Below the pieces are notes generated by a model. It had not been told where the DNA came from. It worked only from the letters and a program-made list of their open reading frames with translations, and ran no database searches. From an uncultured Pelagibacteraceae bacterium (GTDB taxonomy: Bacteria > Pseudomonadota > Alphaproteobacteria > Pelagibacterales > Pelagibacteraceae), in NCBI GenBank assembly GCA_902627045.1, contig CACOHP010000001.1, positions 1-64,000 of the forward strand: 64,000 nt of DNA. Reading direction: 5' to 3'. This document shows, in pieces, positions 42,121-53,469 of this stretch. A program made the position numbers and the translations under genes. Position 1 is the first letter of the stretch. The number at the start of each line of letters is the position of its first letter.

Positions 42121-43835
42121 ATTTTCGAATATTCCTTAACTTCTTTTTTCTTACCAGGATGCGTTGGTGCTCCTAAACTTGCTGGTCCAACTGTTTGTGC
42201 ATATTTCCAAAGAGTTCCTGAACCAAAATCAGATTTTCTAGCCTTCCATTTTCTTCTTCTTGAAGCTAATTGTGATTTGGTTAATCGAACATTGATTGTT
42301 CCTTTTTTAGCATCTATATCAATAACATCGCCATTACGTAAAAGAGCAATCGGTCCACCTAAAGCAGCTTCTGGTCCAACATGACCAACACAAAATCCTC
42401 TAGTTGCTCCTGAAAATCTTCCATCAGTAATTAAAGCAACTTTCTCGCCTTTTCCTTGACCATAAATTGCACCAGTTGTTGAGAGCATTTCTCTCATACC
42501 TGGTCCCCCTACTGGACCTTCGTATCTAATAATAATTACATCACCATCTTTATATTTTCTACTTTGCACTGCTTTCATTGCACTTTCTTCATTATCAAAA
42601 CATCTTGCTCTTCCAGTAAATTGTAATTTTTTTAGTCCTGCAATTTTAACAATTCCGCCTTCAGGTGCTAAATTACCTTTCAAACCTACTACACCACCAT
42701 CTGGCGATAAGGGTTTGTTATAAGCTCGTAATACTTTTTGTTTTGGATTAAATTTAATTCCCTTTAAATTTTCTTTCATTGTTTTACCTGTAACTGTCAT
42801 ACAGTTGCCATGAATATAACCACCATCGTATAAAGTTTTTAAAAGCATCGGCACACCACCTGCTAACCACATATCTTTTGCAACATATTTTCCACCTGGT
42901 TTTAAATCTGCAAGATATGGTGTTTTTTTAAATATTTTTGCAACATCCATTAAATCAAATTTTATTCCTGCTTCATTTGCAATAGCTGGTAAGTGTAATG
43001 CAGCATTAGTTGAGCCTCCAGTTGCAGCTACAATTGTTGCAGCATTTTCTAATGCTTTTCGTGTTACAATATCTCTTGGTTTAATTTTTTTAGCCAATAA
43101 TTCCATAACCATACGACCACTTGCTTTTGCATACTTATCTCTTTCTTCATATGGCGCAGGTGTTCCAGCAGAATAGGGTAATGCTAAACCAATAGCCTCT
43201 GATACACATGCCATTGTATTGGCTGTAAATTGACCTCCACAAGCTCCAGCTGTGGGGCAAGCAACTAATTCTAATTTTCTTAACTCTTTTGCTGACATTT
43301 GTCCTGAGGAATGTTTGCCAACAGCTTCAAAAACATCAACCACAGTTACATCTTTGCCTTTATATTTTCCTGGTAGTATTGAACCACCATAAATAAATAC
43401 ACTTGGAACGTTAAGTCTAACCATCGACATCATTAAACCTGGCAAAGATTTATCACAACCTGCGATACCTACTAATGCATCATAACAATGTCCTCTAACA
43501 GTTAATTCAGCACTATCTGCTATTACTTCTCTTGAAATTAGTGAAGATTTCATTCCTTCGTGACCCATTGCAATACCATCAGTGACTGTAATTGTACAAA
43601 ATTCCCTTGGTGTACCACCAGAGGCTCTCACACCCTTTTTAACTGATTGAGCTTGTCTCATTAGAGCTATGTTACAAGGTGCAGCTTCATTCCAAGTTGA
43701 AACAACACCAATAAAAGGTTTTGAAACATCTTTTTCTGTTTCACCCATAGCATAATAAAATGATCTGTGAGGGGCTCTATCAGGACCAAGAGATGTATGT
43801 CTACTTGGCAGTTTTTTCTTATTAAATTTCCGCAT
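42117..43835 (-). CDS. ilvD: dihydroxy-acid dehydratase
   Basis: [52 protein letters not shown]. Confidence 0.97.
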   Translation of the reverse strand: MRKFNKKKLPSRHTSLGPDRAPHRSFYYAMGETEKDVSKPFIGVVSTWNEAAPCNIALMRQAQSVKKGVRASGGTPREFCTITVTDGIAMGHEGMKSSLISREVIADSAELTVRGHCYDALVGIAGCDKSLPGLMMSMVRLNVPSVFIYGGSILPGKYKGKDVTVVDVFEAVGKHSSGQMSAKELRKLELVACPTAGACGGQFTANTMACVSEAIGLALPYSAGTPAPYEERDKYAKASGRMVMELLAKKIKPRDIVTRKALENAATIVAATGGSTNAALHLPAIANEAGIKFDLMDVAKIFKKTPYLADLKPGGKYVAKDMWLAGGVPMLLKTLYDGGYIHGNCMTVTGKTMKENLKGIKFNPKQKVLRAYNKPLSPDGGVVGLKGNLAPEGGIVKIAGLKKLQFTGRARCFDNEESAMKAVQSRKYKDGDVIIIRYEGPVGGPGMREMLSTTGAIYGQGKGEKVALITDGRFSGATRGFCVGHVGPEAALGGPIALLRNGDVIDIDAKKGTINVRLTKSQLASRRRKWKARKSDFGSGTLWKYAQTVGPASLGAPTHPGKKKEVKEYSKI

Positions 43836-46462
43836 TATAAACTTTCAATAGTTAAAGATATCTTTTTAATATCATCTTTCAAGTTACTATAGTTAGTTTT
43901 TTCTTGTTCAACAATATTTTTTGGTGCTCTATCGACAAAACTTTTATTCGATAATCGTTGCGATATCTTGTCTAAATCTTCTTGATGTTTTTTTTGTCGT
44001 TTTAATAAATTTTCTTTAATAAGATTTAAGTCAACGTTTTCATCAAAATAAATCTTAAAAATATCACCTGAAATAACCATTGTTGCAGATGGTTTATTTT
44101 GATCCTTATCAAAAAAATTATTTATACGCCCAAGTTTTTTCAAAATTGTCTCGTTATTATTCATTAATGACTTATTCTTTTTTGCTATTTTGTTAATAGA
44201 TATATCTACAAAAGAGCCAGGACTAACATTAAGCTGATTTTTAAAAGACCTTAATTCAGAGATAATATCTATGATTTTTTCAACATCTTTTTGAGACTGA
44301 TCTTTTTTAATTTTTACAGAAGGCCAATTCTTATACATCAGAAAATTTTTATTTGATTTATCGAATTTATTTTTGAGCCATATTTCTTCAGTTACGAATG
44401 GTATGAAAGGATGTAACATTACTAATATTTGTTTAAACACATATGCAGATACCTCTTTTACCTCTTTTTGAGCTTTTTTGTCCTCTGAATAAAGAATTGT
44501 TTTAGAAAGCTCAATATACCAATCACAATATGAATGCCATGCAAATTGATATGCATTTTTTGCTGCCTCATCAAACCGATAGTCCTCAATATTTTTTTGA
44601 ATTTTATTTTTAACCTCTATTAATTCAGAATATATCCATTTATTAATATTCAGTGTTGTTTTTGGAGTTTTATCGGTTTTATTGAAATCGCATTTATTTG
44701 TGATTAGAAAATTATTTGCATTCCATAATTTATTTAAAAAATTTCTGTACCCTTTAACTCTATCCTCTGAAAGTTTTACATCAGTTCCTGGAGAAGCCAT
44801 AGATAATAAAGTAAATCTCAAAGCATCTGCACTATATTTTTCAATTATATTTAACGGATCAATAACATTGCCTTTTGATTTAGACATTTTTTGTCCCTTT
44901 TCATCTCTGACTAAAGCGTGCACATAGATATCTTTAAAAGGTTCTTTATTTAAAAATTCCATGCCGAACATAATCATTCTAGCTACCCAGAAAAAAATAA
45001 TGTCAAAACCAGTGACTAAAACAGTGGTTGGATAAAATTTTTTAACAAACTCTTTTTCATCTGGCCATCCTAAAGTTGCAAATGGCCATAAACCTGAAGA
45101 AAACCATGTGTCTAAAACATCTGGATCTCTAATTAATTCAACATCTTTTTTATAATGTTTTTTTGCTAACTTTTTTGCTTCTTTCTCATTTATAGCTACA
45201 AAAATTTTTTTATCGGGTCCATACCATGCCGGTATTTGATGTCCCCACCAAAGCTGTCGAGAAATACACCAAGGCTCTATATTGTTCATCCATTGAAAAT
45301 AAGTTTTAGACCAATTACTAGGAAAGAAATTTGTTTTTTTTGTTTTAACAATTTTTTTTGCTTTGATAGCTAATTTTTTTGCATCAACAAACCACTGCTC
45401 TGTTAAAAAAGGTTCTATTATAGAATTTGATCTATCCCCATATGGAACTTTGTTTTTAATATCTTCTTCTTTTACAAAAAAATCTTTTTCTTTGAGCTCA
45501 TTAAGTAATTTTTTTCGAGCATCAAATCTATCTAAACCAATATACTCTGATGGAGCATTATCATTAATTTTACCCTCTTCAGTAAAAATATTTATCATAT
45601 CAAGTTTATTTCTTTGACCTACGTCATAGTCATTAAAGTCGTGAGCAGGTGTTATCTTTAAAGCTCCAGTCCCTTGATCGGGATCTGCATAATTATCCTT
45701 AATAATTTTTATTTTTCTACCTACAATTGGTATTGTAACAATTTTACCAACGAACTTTTTATATCTTTTATCTTTTGGATTAACCGCTATCGCAGTATCT
45801 CCTAGCATAGTTTCTGGTCTTGTTGTTGCAATAGTTATAAATTCAGAGGAATTTTCTAATGGATATCTAATATAATAAATCTTTGAATTCATTTCTCTTT
45901 GATCAACTTCTAAATCTGAAATAGCAGTTTTTAATACAGTATCCCAATTAACTAATTTTTCTGCTTTATAAATTAATTTTTTTTTGTGTAATTCCACAAA
46001 AACTTTTAAGACAGATTTAGATAGATTTTTGTCCATAGTAAAAGCATTTCTTGACCAATCACAAGAACAACCTAGTTTCTTTAATTGGTTAATTATTATA
46101 TCTCCATACTCATTTTTCCATTCCCATACTTTTTCAATAAATTTTTCTCTTCCTAGGGTTGCTTTAGTTAAATTTTCTTTTTCCAATTTTTTTTCAACAA
46201 GTGCTTGGGTGGCTATACCAGCATGATCTGTACCAGGTTGCCATAAAGTTTCGTAATTATTCATACGGTAATATCTTACTAAAAAATCTTGAATTGAATT
46301 ATTCAATGCATGGCCCATATGTAAACTGCCTGTTACATTAGGTGGAGGTATTACAATTGAAAATTTCTTAGAATTTTTTTGGGGTTTAAATAATTCATTT
46401 TTTTCCCAATAAGCATAAATTCGATCTTCAACTTTTGAATGTATATATTTATCGCTTATCAT
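43835..46462 (-). CDS. valS: valyl-tRNA synthetase
   Basis: [38 protein letters not shown]. Confidence 0.98.
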   Translation of the reverse strand: MISDKYIHSKVEDRIYAYWEKNELFKPQKNSKKFSIVIPPPNVTGSLHMGHALNNSIQDFLVRYYRMNNYETLWQPGTDHAGIATQALVEKKLEKENLTKATLGREKFIEKVWEWKNEYGDIIINQLKKLGCSCDWSRNAFTMDKNLSKSVLKVFVELHKKKLIYKAEKLVNWDTVLKTAISDLEVDQREMNSKIYYIRYPLENSSEFITIATTRPETMLGDTAIAVNPKDKRYKKFVGKIVTIPIVGRKIKIIKDNYADPDQGTGALKITPAHDFNDYDVGQRNKLDMINIFTEEGKINDNAPSEYIGLDRFDARKKLLNELKEKDFFVKEEDIKNKVPYGDRSNSIIEPFLTEQWFVDAKKLAIKAKKIVKTKKTNFFPSNWSKTYFQWMNNIEPWCISRQLWWGHQIPAWYGPDKKIFVAINEKEAKKLAKKHYKKDVELIRDPDVLDTWFSSGLWPFATLGWPDEKEFVKKFYPTTVLVTGFDIIFFWVARMIMFGMEFLNKEPFKDIYVHALVRDEKGQKMSKSKGNVIDPLNIIEKYSADALRFTLLSMASPGTDVKLSEDRVKGYRNFLNKLWNANNFLITNKCDFNKTDKTPKTTLNINKWIYSELIEVKNKIQKNIEDYRFDEAAKNAYQFAWHSYCDWYIELSKTILYSEDKKAQKEVKEVSAYVFKQILVMLHPFIPFVTEEIWLKNKFDKSNKNFLMYKNWPSVKIKKDQSQKDVEKIIDIISELRSFKNQLNVSPGSFVDISINKIAKKNKSLMNNNETILKKLGRINNFFDKDQNKPSATMVISGDIFKIYFDENVDLNLIKENLLKRQKKHQEDLDKISQRLSNKSFVDRAPKNIVEQEKTNYSNLKDDIKKISLTIESL

Positions 46463-46522
46463 GGGTGTAATTAGTTTATAATTTAATAATCTAAATTAAC
46501 AATAATCAAATTGGAACGTTAT

Positions 46523-46551
46523 TTGATAGACTAATTGCAAATATTTAATAT
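46523..46551 (+). promoter_or_regulatory. putative sigma70 promoter for tRNA-Cys (TTGATA-N17-TAATAT)
   Basis: Near-consensus -35/-10 with 17-bp spacer, about 33 bp upstream of the tRNA. Confidence 0.55.
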
Positions 46552-46583
46552 AAAACTCCCTGTAGCTATCTTCTAAAACATAA

Positions 46584-46657
46584 GGCAACGTGGCGGAATG
46601 GTTACGCAGAGGATTGCAAATCCTTGTATCCCGGTTCGATTCCGGGCGTTGCCTCCA
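46584..46657 (+). tRNA. tRNA-Cys(GCA), CCA encoded
   Basis: ggcaacg/cgttgcc acceptor stem, anticodon GCA, GGTTCGATTCC T-arm. Confidence 0.95.
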
Positions 46658-46708
46658 AAAAAAATCTTGTTTTAGTTATAAAAGAAAGTAAGTTATTTTT
46701 TTTTACAT

Positions 46709-46784
46709 TCCTCGGTAGCTCAGTTGGTAGAGCAGTTGACTGTTAATCAATTGGTCGCAGGTTCGAGTCCTGCCCGAGGAGCCA
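46709..46784 (+). tRNA. tRNA-Asn(GTT), CCA encoded
   Basis: tcctcgg/ccgagga acceptor stem, anticodon GTT, GGTTCGAGTCC T-arm. Confidence 0.96.
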
Positions 46785-46788
46785 AAAA

Positions 46789-47160
46789 TTATCCCACCTT
46801 AGAGATATTATTATTTGAAACCTGTAATGATTTATTAAATTTTAATTTTTGATCAGCGTTTAGTTCAGAATAAAGTTTAACTAAAAAATTATAATTAACA
46901 TTCATATGTCCTTGTTGTGATTTCTCTAAATTTAATAGATATTCTGAAAAATCTTCAAAAAAATAATTTATTGGTACTTTTAAGTAATTAGAAAGTTGTA
47001 ACAATCTAATAGAACTTACACCATTTGTACCCTTCTCATATTTTTGAATTTGTTGAAATGTTACGTTTATTGCTTTAGCGACTTTTGTTTGTGTTAAACC
47101 TAAGGCTAATCTTCTAAGTTTGAGCTTATTACCTAAATGCTTATTAAAGTTATCTTCCAT
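46789..47160 (-). CDS. XRE-family HTH transcriptional regulator
   Basis: LGNKLKLRRLALGLTQTKVAKAINVTFQQIQKYEKGTNGVSSIRLLQLSNYLKV. Confidence 0.9.
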   Translation of the reverse strand: MEDNFNKHLGNKLKLRRLALGLTQTKVAKAINVTFQQIQKYEKGTNGVSSIRLLQLSNYLKVPINYFFEDFSEYLLNLEKSQQGHMNVNYNFLVKLYSELNADQKLKFNKSLQVSNNNISKVG

Positions 47161-47324
47161 TAAGACCCCTCTTAATTTTTTTATAAAGCATAATTCAACT
47201 AGTTTTTATAACCTACTGCAACTAATATTTTTTTTTAATTTTGTTGGAAATCAGTAGATTTTAAATATCTGTCAAGCATTACTTCTGCCTCAAATAAAGA
47301 AATATTTGTTGAAAAAGTATCTTT

Positions 47325-48059
47325 CTATAGTATCTGGCTTAAAAAAAGTTTTGTTCTATCGCTCTTAGGATTAGCAAAAAACTCTTTAGTATCTGCCTTT
47401 TCCACGATCATACCTTCATCCATAAATATCATTTGATCAGCTACTTCTTTAGCAAAACCCATCTCATGAGTAACTACTATCATTGTCATACCTTGTTTTG
47501 CTAAATTAACCATAACATCTAATACCTCTTTAATCATCTCAGGATCAAGTGCAGATGTAGGCTCATCAAAAAGCATTATTTTAGGCTCCATACACAAAGC
47601 TCTTGCAATAGCTGCTCTTTGTTGCTGACCACCTGATAGTTGCCCTGGATATTTTTGTGATTGATCTAAAATTTGAACTCTTTCTAAATGTTTTAAAGCT
47701 AATTCTTCAGCATCTTTTTTTGGCATTTTCTTTACCCAAATTGGTGCAAGAGTGCAATTATCTAAAATTGACAAATGTGGGAATAAATTAAATTGCTGAA
47801 ATACCATGCCAACTTCAGCTCTAATTTGCTCAATATTTTTTGTATCCTCAGTCAATTCTGTTCCATCAACTACTATATTGCCTTCTTGATGTTCCTCTAA
47901 TCGGTTAATACATCTAATTAAAGTTGATTTACCTGATCCCGATGGACCACAAACTACAATTTTTTCTTTTGGTTTTACCTCTAAATTAATTGATTTTAAA
48001 ACTTGAAAATCTCCAAACCATTTATTCATGTTAGATATTTGAATGATACTTTCGGACAT
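47325..48059 (-). CDS. aapP: general L-amino-acid ABC transporter ATP-binding protein
   Basis: [59 protein letters not shown]. Confidence 0.92.
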   Translation of the reverse strand: MSESIIQISNMNKWFGDFQVLKSINLEVKPKEKIVVCGPSGSGKSTLIRCINRLEEHQEGNIVVDGTELTEDTKNIEQIRAEVGMVFQQFNLFPHLSILDNCTLAPIWVKKMPKKDAEELALKHLERVQILDQSQKYPGQLSGGQQQRAAIARALCMEPKIMLFDEPTSALDPEMIKEVLDVMVNLAKQGMTMIVVTHEMGFAKEVADQMIFMDEGMIVEKADTKEFFANPKSDRTKLFLSQIL

Positions 48060-48066
48060 AATTTTT

Positions 48067-49509
48067 TTATCTATCAGTTTTATATTTTTGTTCTAAATTA
48101 TAACTATATTTACTCATTGCATAACAAATAATCCAGAAAATTATTGCTGCAAACACATATCCTTCCATTGCAAAACCTAACCATTTAGGATTGGTTTTTG
48201 CTAAATTGAGCATACCAACAATTTCTAAGAGACCAACTACAAATATTAATGGCGTATCTTTTACCAAGGCCAAAAATGTATTAGCAATTCCAGGTATTAC
48301 TAACTTTAAAGCTTGAGGTAAAATTACAAAAATATGCATTTTCCAATAACCCATACCTAAAGATTTTGCTGCCTCATACTGTCCCCTTGGTAAAGCTTGT
48401 AATCCACCTCGAATAACTTCCGCTACATAAGCAGCTTCAAATAAAGAAATTGCAATTATAGCTCTTACTAATTTATCAATAAAGAAATCTTCAGGTAAAA
48501 ACATTGGAAACATAACAGCAGACATAAACAAAACTGTTATCAAAGGAACTCCTCTCCAAAATTCAATAAACCCAATAGAGATGTATCTTATAAGAGGAAA
48601 TCCTGATCTTCTACCAAGAGCAAAAGCCATACCAATTGGAAAACAGAAAATTAGGCAGAAAAAAGAAATTATAAATGTTAATGATAAGCCTCCCCATGCA
48701 CCTGTCTCAACCCAATTTAAACCATCTAGCTTTCCTAGCTCAACATATTCCTCAAAAAAAATAAAATATTTTAAAACTATATAAAGTGCAAAAGGAACGA
48801 TAAGAAAATAATAAAATCTGAATTTACTTGGAATAAAAAAACCAATTATAATCGATAAAATTGCAGCTATAATTCCGTATGAAAAATCAAAAAAAACAGG
48901 GCCACCAGAAATAAAGAAGAAAATGAATAAAAATGCAATTAATGGATATATTACAACGTAATAAAGAGTTAAATATTTCTTAAATTTATCTGTAGCAAAA
49001 TATCCAACTGAGCCAAGCAACACTAAAGCCACGAAAGATAAATTTATTCTCCACTGTTCTGCATTAGGATACATTCCATACATAAACCTCCTCAACCAAA
49101 CTTTAATATAAGTCCAGCAAGCACCTGAGCCTGTACAAACATCTTTAGAGTCTCCAGCAAAGCTAGCATCTATTACAAACCAGCTAAGTATAGGAGGAAT
49201 CGATTTGATAATTACAAATATTATTAATAAAGATAAAATAGCATTAAAATTATTAGTATTTATATGTTTATTTAAAAGATCAAGTTTTTTGATACCACTA
49301 AATTCTATTCTTATAAAATAAAGCCCAACAAAACCTAAAATTAATGGTAGCAAAAAACTTAAAAAATTTGGTAGAAAACCTGTTAAATTAAAACTATAAA
49401 AAGAATTTAAAGAGACATCTAATAGACTTATAAAAAACAATGAAGAGCCTAAATACAAAAAAGTATTTAAGTTTGTTTTATCAGGTTTTAAAAAATTTAT
49501 TTTGGACAT
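48067..49509 (-). CDS. aapM: general L-amino-acid ABC transporter permease (AapM/BztC type)
   Basis: [46 protein letters not shown]. Confidence 0.88.
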   Translation of the reverse strand: MSKINFLKPDKTNLNTFLYLGSSLFFISLLDVSLNSFYSFNLTGFLPNFLSFLLPLILGFVGLYFIRIEFSGIKKLDLLNKHINTNNFNAILSLLIIFVIIKSIPPILSWFVIDASFAGDSKDVCTGSGACWTYIKVWLRRFMYGMYPNAEQWRINLSFVALVLLGSVGYFATDKFKKYLTLYYVVIYPLIAFLFIFFFISGGPVFFDFSYGIIAAILSIIIGFFIPSKFRFYYFLIVPFALYIVLKYFIFFEEYVELGKLDGLNWVETGAWGGLSLTFIISFFCLIFCFPIGMAFALGRRSGFPLIRYISIGFIEFWRGVPLITVLFMSAVMFPMFLPEDFFIDKLVRAIIAISLFEAAYVAEVIRGGLQALPRGQYEAAKSLGMGYWKMHIFVILPQALKLVIPGIANTFLALVKDTPLIFVVGLLEIVGMLNLAKTNPKWLGFAMEGYVFAAIIFWIICYAMSKYSYNLEQKYKTDR

Positions 49510-50660
49510 TATTTTTCCTGTATAGCTATCTTTTTGTTATACCAATTCATCAAGATTGAAATTGAGATACTTAAAGTTAAATAAGTAAACATAGTAATTG
49601 AAACTATCTCTATTGCCTTACCTGTTTGCATTAATGCAGTTCCAGCGAATACTAAAACTAAGTCAGGATAAGCTATTGCGGCTGCTAAAGAGGAATTTTT
49701 TGTTAAATTAAGATATTGATTAGTTGTTGGGGGTATTATTATTCTTAGCGCTTGTGGCATAATTACTAGTTTAAGCACCTGGTTAGGTGTCAATCCAATT
49801 GAGGCAGCTGCTTCTTTTTGACCTTTACCGACTCCTTGAATTCCAGCTCTAACACACTCTGCTATAAAAGTTGCTGTATATAGTGATAGAGATAAAGTTA
49901 AGGCAATTAATTCAGGAGGTAAACTTACTCCCCCTTCATATATAAAAGATGTTGTTGCCAATTGTTTTAAGACAGGAACTTCAAAAGAAAGTCTTACTCC
50001 ACCTATTAAAAAACTTAAAAGAGGAAGAATGAATATCAATCCAATTGAAATTAAAAAAACTGGAATTTGTTTCCCTTGATTTTCTTGTACTTTTTTTGCA
50101 TGAATTCTTATGACAGTTATTGCTATAATTGCTGCAACAATTGAGTAAAAGAAAATATGTGAATTTTGCCAAATAAATGCAGGAACATACAAACCTTTAA
50201 TAGTTAAGAAGAAAACTCCAAAGATTGCTTCTGCATCTTGTGGAAGTGGTAACGCTCTGAGAGCAGCAAAATACCAAAAAAAAATTTGAAGTAATAAAGG
50301 AATATTCCTAAAAAATTCTACATAAAATGCTGCAAATTTATTTATTAGATAGTTGGGTGATAATCTAGCTACACCAACTATTACTCCAAGAATTGTAGCA
50401 ATAATTATACCTATAACTGAAACAAGTATTGTGTTTAATAATCCAACTAAATAAGCTCTAAAATAAGAATGTGATCCATCATATTCAATTAAAGAAAATT
50501 GAACATCGAATGAAGATTCTTGTGATAAGAAACCATATCCAAAATCAATACCTCTATTTTCCATATTGATTTGAGCGTTGTAAGTAAAAAAACCAAAAAT
50601 AAGTACCACAGCTATTACTGTGATTAGTTGAGGAACAATATCTTTAAGTTTAAGATTCAC
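49509..50660 (-). CDS. aapQ: general L-amino-acid ABC transporter permease (AapQ/BztB type)
   Basis: EFFRNIPLLLQIFFWY, TATFIAECVRAGIQGVGKGQKEAAASIGLTPNQ. Confidence 0.88.
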   Translation of the reverse strand: MNLKLKDIVPQLITVIAVVLIFGFFTYNAQINMENRGIDFGYGFLSQESSFDVQFSLIEYDGSHSYFRAYLVGLLNTILVSVIGIIIATILGVIVGVARLSPNYLINKFAAFYVEFFRNIPLLLQIFFWYFAALRALPLPQDAEAIFGVFFLTIKGLYVPAFIWQNSHIFFYSIVAAIIAITVIRIHAKKVQENQGKQIPVFLISIGLIFILPLLSFLIGGVRLSFEVPVLKQLATTSFIYEGGVSLPPELIALTLSLSLYTATFIAECVRAGIQGVGKGQKEAAASIGLTPNQVLKLVIMPQALRIIIPPTTNQYLNLTKNSSLAAAIAYPDLVLVFAGTALMQTGKAIEIVSITMFTYLTLSISISILMNWYNKKIAIQEK

Positions 50661-50691
50661 AAGAGAGATAATATATGAATTTATAAAAAAA

Positions 50692-50716
50692 GGGCTAGAA
50701 AAATCTAGCCCTTTTT
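50692..50716 (-). terminator. intrinsic terminator/attenuator between aapJ and aapQ
   Basis: Perfect 8-bp inverted repeat GGGCTAGA-AAAA-TCTAGCCC flanked by A/T tracts; T-tract follows the stem on the minus strand. Confidence 0.8.
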
Positions 50717-50734
50717 AAATGTTTTAAACTGAAA

Positions 50735-51775
50735 TTATCTTGCTGGTGGAACGTAAAGTATTCCGCCTTTTGTCCATAATTGATTTGGACCTCTGTCAGG
50801 TAAAATTCCAGTGTCTGCGATATTTCTCTTATAGCTTTCACCGTAATTACCGACTTGCTTGATAATTCTTAAGCTCCAGTCATTATCTAGACCAAAAGCA
50901 GCACCTAACTCACCCTCTGCTCCAACTAATCTTTTGATTGCTGGATTATCAGAAGTTTTCATCATGTCTGCATTTGCTGAAGTAATTCCATACTCTTCAG
51001 CTTCGATCATAGTGTTCAAAGACCATCTTACGATATCTTCCCAGACTGCATCACCTTGTCTTACAACTGGTCCTAAAGGTTCTTTAGAAATAGTTTCTGG
51101 TAAAACAATGTGTTCATCAGGGTTCTTCATTTTTGTTCTTTGAGCAGCTAAACCAGATTTATCAGTAGTGTAAGTATCACATCTACCTGCATCGTAAGCA
51201 GCTACGACTTCATCAGCTTTTTCAAATGCTACTGGCTCATACTTGATTCCTTTAGAGTTAAAGAAATCTCTCATATTTAACTCAGTTGTTGTACCAATAT
51301 TAGTACAAGCTGAGATACCATCTTTGAATTGTCCTGTTGAAGTAATACCTGAACTTTTTCTTACCATGAAACCTTGACCATCGTAAAAGTTTACACCTAC
51401 GAAAGTAAGTCCGATATCAGCATCTCTAGAAAGTGTCCAAGTTGTGTTTCTTGATAAGATATCAATCTCACCAGATGTAAGAGCTGTAAATCTTTCTTTT
51501 GCACTTAGTGGTGTAAACTTAACTTTGTTTGCATCACCTAGTACTGCAGCAGCTACTGCTCTACATACATCAACGTCAACACCAGTCCAATTTCCTGCAG
51601 CATCAGCGTTAGAAAATCCTGGAAGACCTTGAGATACTCCACATCTTACAAAACCCTTTTTTTGAGTGTTTTTAAGTGTTTTAGATTTTTTAGCAGCCAT
51701 AGACTCTGTTGTAAAAGTAAACAACACAGCTACCATAGCAACTAAAGAAGTTAATTGTTTTAAGTATTTAAACAT
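50735..51775 (-). CDS. aapJ: general L-amino-acid ABC transporter substrate-binding protein (AapJ/BztA type)
   Basis: VRCGVSQGLPGFSNADAAGNWTGVDVDVCRAVAAAVLGD; signal peptide; SD AAGGA. Confidence 0.93.
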   Translation of the reverse strand: MFKYLKQLTSLVAMVAVLFTFTTESMAAKKSKTLKNTQKKGFVRCGVSQGLPGFSNADAAGNWTGVDVDVCRAVAAAVLGDANKVKFTPLSAKERFTALTSGEIDILSRNTTWTLSRDADIGLTFVGVNFYDGQGFMVRKSSGITSTGQFKDGISACTNIGTTTELNMRDFFNSKGIKYEPVAFEKADEVVAAYDAGRCDTYTTDKSGLAAQRTKMKNPDEHIVLPETISKEPLGPVVRQGDAVWEDIVRWSLNTMIEAEEYGITSANADMMKTSDNPAIKRLVGAEGELGAAFGLDNDWSLRIIKQVGNYGESYKRNIADTGILPDRGPNQLWTKGGILYVPPAR

Positions 51776-51796
51776 TATTCTTCCTTCTGTTATTAT

Positions 51797-51834
51797 TTAT
51801 TTGTTAACAAATAATTCAAAACAACGTTTTGAAT
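51797..51834. promoter_or_regulatory. two adjacent palindromes upstream of aapJ
   Basis: TTATTTGTTAACAAATAA (51797-51814) and ATTCAAAAC-AAC-GTTTTGAAT (51814-51834). Confidence 0.65.
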
Positions 51835-51841
51835 ATCCTTA

Positions 51842-51870
51842 ATTTAACCATGTAAAAAAACGCTCTTCAA
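51842..51870 (-). promoter_or_regulatory. putative aapJ promoter (TTGAAG-N17-TTAAAT)
   Basis: Minus-strand -35/-10-like hexamers with 17-bp spacing directly upstream of the palindromes. Confidence 0.5.
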
Positions 51871-51950
51871 GAAAAAGTTTTAGGAAAAGTTATTTTAAAA
51901 AAATTAAGTCAAGCAAATTATTAGGAAAAAATATTAAAAAATGTGAATAT

Positions 51951-52027
51951 TGGCGCGCCCTGAAGGATTCGAACCTACGACCCTCGGTTTAGAAAACCGA
52001 TGCTCTATCCAGCTGAGCTAAGGGCGC
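51951..52027 (-). tRNA. tRNA-Arg(TCT), CCA encoded
   Basis: Reverse complement GCGCCCTTAGCTCAGCTGGATAGAGCATCGGTTTTCTAAACCGAGGGTCGTAGGTTCGAATCCTTCAGGGCGCGCCA. Confidence 0.96.
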
Positions 52028-52058
52028 ATAAATATAGACGATACATACCAATAATATA

Positions 52059-53465
52059 TTAATTTTTAAATAGAAATTTTTTTAAAATTAGTAAAATTGT
52101 TAATAATTCAATTCTACCGATAATCATAAATAGGACAAAACAATATTTTGTGAAAAAATGTAAATTATCAAAATTAAAATCTGCTAGACCATATATAGGT
52201 GAGTTCACGGTATTCATTAAAGTTAAAATTGACAATTTAAAAGAATTTTCAAAACTTATTCCACTTATACTTAATATGGAGGTGAATATAAAAAGTGAAA
52301 TAATAAAAATAATGATTGTCAAAAAATATTTATTAATCTCATTAAAATCAAAATTAATTTTTGTAAATATTAATCTATTCATGAATACATTTTTTGGTTT
52401 ACTAAATGATAAAATTTGATTAATTGAATATTTAAATAGAGAGTAAATTTTTACAAATCTTAAGCCAGAACTTGTAGAAAAGAAAGAACCACCAATTATT
52501 ACTAGAATTAAGAAAACTAAACTCATATTTGACTGATCAGTTTTAAGTGAGAAGCCAATATTTGACATGCTACTCATAATTGCCAGAAGATTTACAGAAA
52601 ATTCTTTATTAAAACTAAAGAATAAAAGAAAAATTAATACAATTATTGTCAGGTATACTATTAAGTGAAGATCTTCATAAAAAAAGTTAATATTTTTATT
52701 TCTTAAAAAAATTAAATTATAACTGAAGAAAATACTAAAAAAGGAAAATAACATCAAAATAGACAAAATGATAATTTGTGAATTCTCTTTAATGATGTTT
52801 GTTAGATCGTTATCAGGTAAAAACCCTCCTGATGAAATTAAGCTAAATGCGAGATTTAGTGAATTAAATGTTCTTATAGAAAAAAAATTTAAAATCAGAA
52901 AAATTAATAGCGTCAAAAAAGAATATAGCAGAAAAATTTTGATAGCTTGTTTAAAAATTTCACTACTATCAAAAGAAAGATAATTAGTTAAAGATTTTTT
53001 AAAACTTTCATCATATATATCTATTAAGAATATAATCGAAAAAAGAAAATACAAACCACCTATCCATTGTGTAGAAGATCTCCATAGAATAATACTTTGG
53101 TCTATATGTTTAATATTATCAAAAATACTAAATCCAGTAGATGTAAAACCAGAAACGGCCTCAAAATAAGAATTTAAAAAAGTTAAATTATAGATACTAA
53201 AATAAAAAGGTATAGATAGAATAAAAGGTATAAGCAAATATCCAAAAAAAACTGTTAATATTTTATCAAAAATAGAAAATTTTTTTTCACGAGATTTAAT
53301 TTTAAAAAAAAATACTGAAAGAAAAATAGAGGCAATTAAGCAGTAATAGTAAGTGTTTAAATTCAGGTAAAAATTTAAGTAATAAGAATAAATTATATTA
53401 AAAAAAGATAATAAAGAAATTACTGCAAAAAAGAAGCTAAGGTATTTAACCTGTAATTTTATCAT
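52059..53465 (-). CDS. trkH: Trk-type potassium uptake membrane protein TrkH
   Basis: EAVSGFTSTGFSIF pore-loop pattern, adjacent trkA; divergent. Confidence 0.88.
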   Translation of the reverse strand: MIKLQVKYLSFFFAVISLLSFFNIIYSYYLNFYLNLNTYYYCLIASIFLSVFFFKIKSREKKFSIFDKILTVFFGYLLIPFILSIPFYFSIYNLTFLNSYFEAVSGFTSTGFSIFDNIKHIDQSIILWRSSTQWIGGLYFLFSIIFLIDIYDESFKKSLTNYLSFDSSEIFKQAIKIFLLYSFLTLLIFLILNFFSIRTFNSLNLAFSLISSGGFLPDNDLTNIIKENSQIIILSILMLFSFFSIFFSYNLIFLRNKNINFFYEDLHLIVYLTIIVLIFLLFFSFNKEFSVNLLAIMSSMSNIGFSLKTDQSNMSLVFLILVIIGGSFFSTSSGLRFVKIYSLFKYSINQILSFSKPKNVFMNRLIFTKINFDFNEINKYFLTIIIFIISLFIFTSILSISGISFENSFKLSILTLMNTVNSPIYGLADFNFDNLHFFTKYCFVLFMIIGRIELLTILLILKKFLFKN

Positions 53466-53469
53466 CTGC

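Noticed and set aside
40927-43835. manC-ilvD considered as a laterally acquired island
   Set aside because: Start/stop overlaps with neighbours and continuity with valS argue for an ordinary operon; no flanking repeats, integrase or clear composition shift by eye.
46463-46788. tRNA-Cys/tRNA-Asn pair as an integration hotspot
   Set aside because: No integrase, att-like duplicated tRNA 3' end or foreign cargo in the window.
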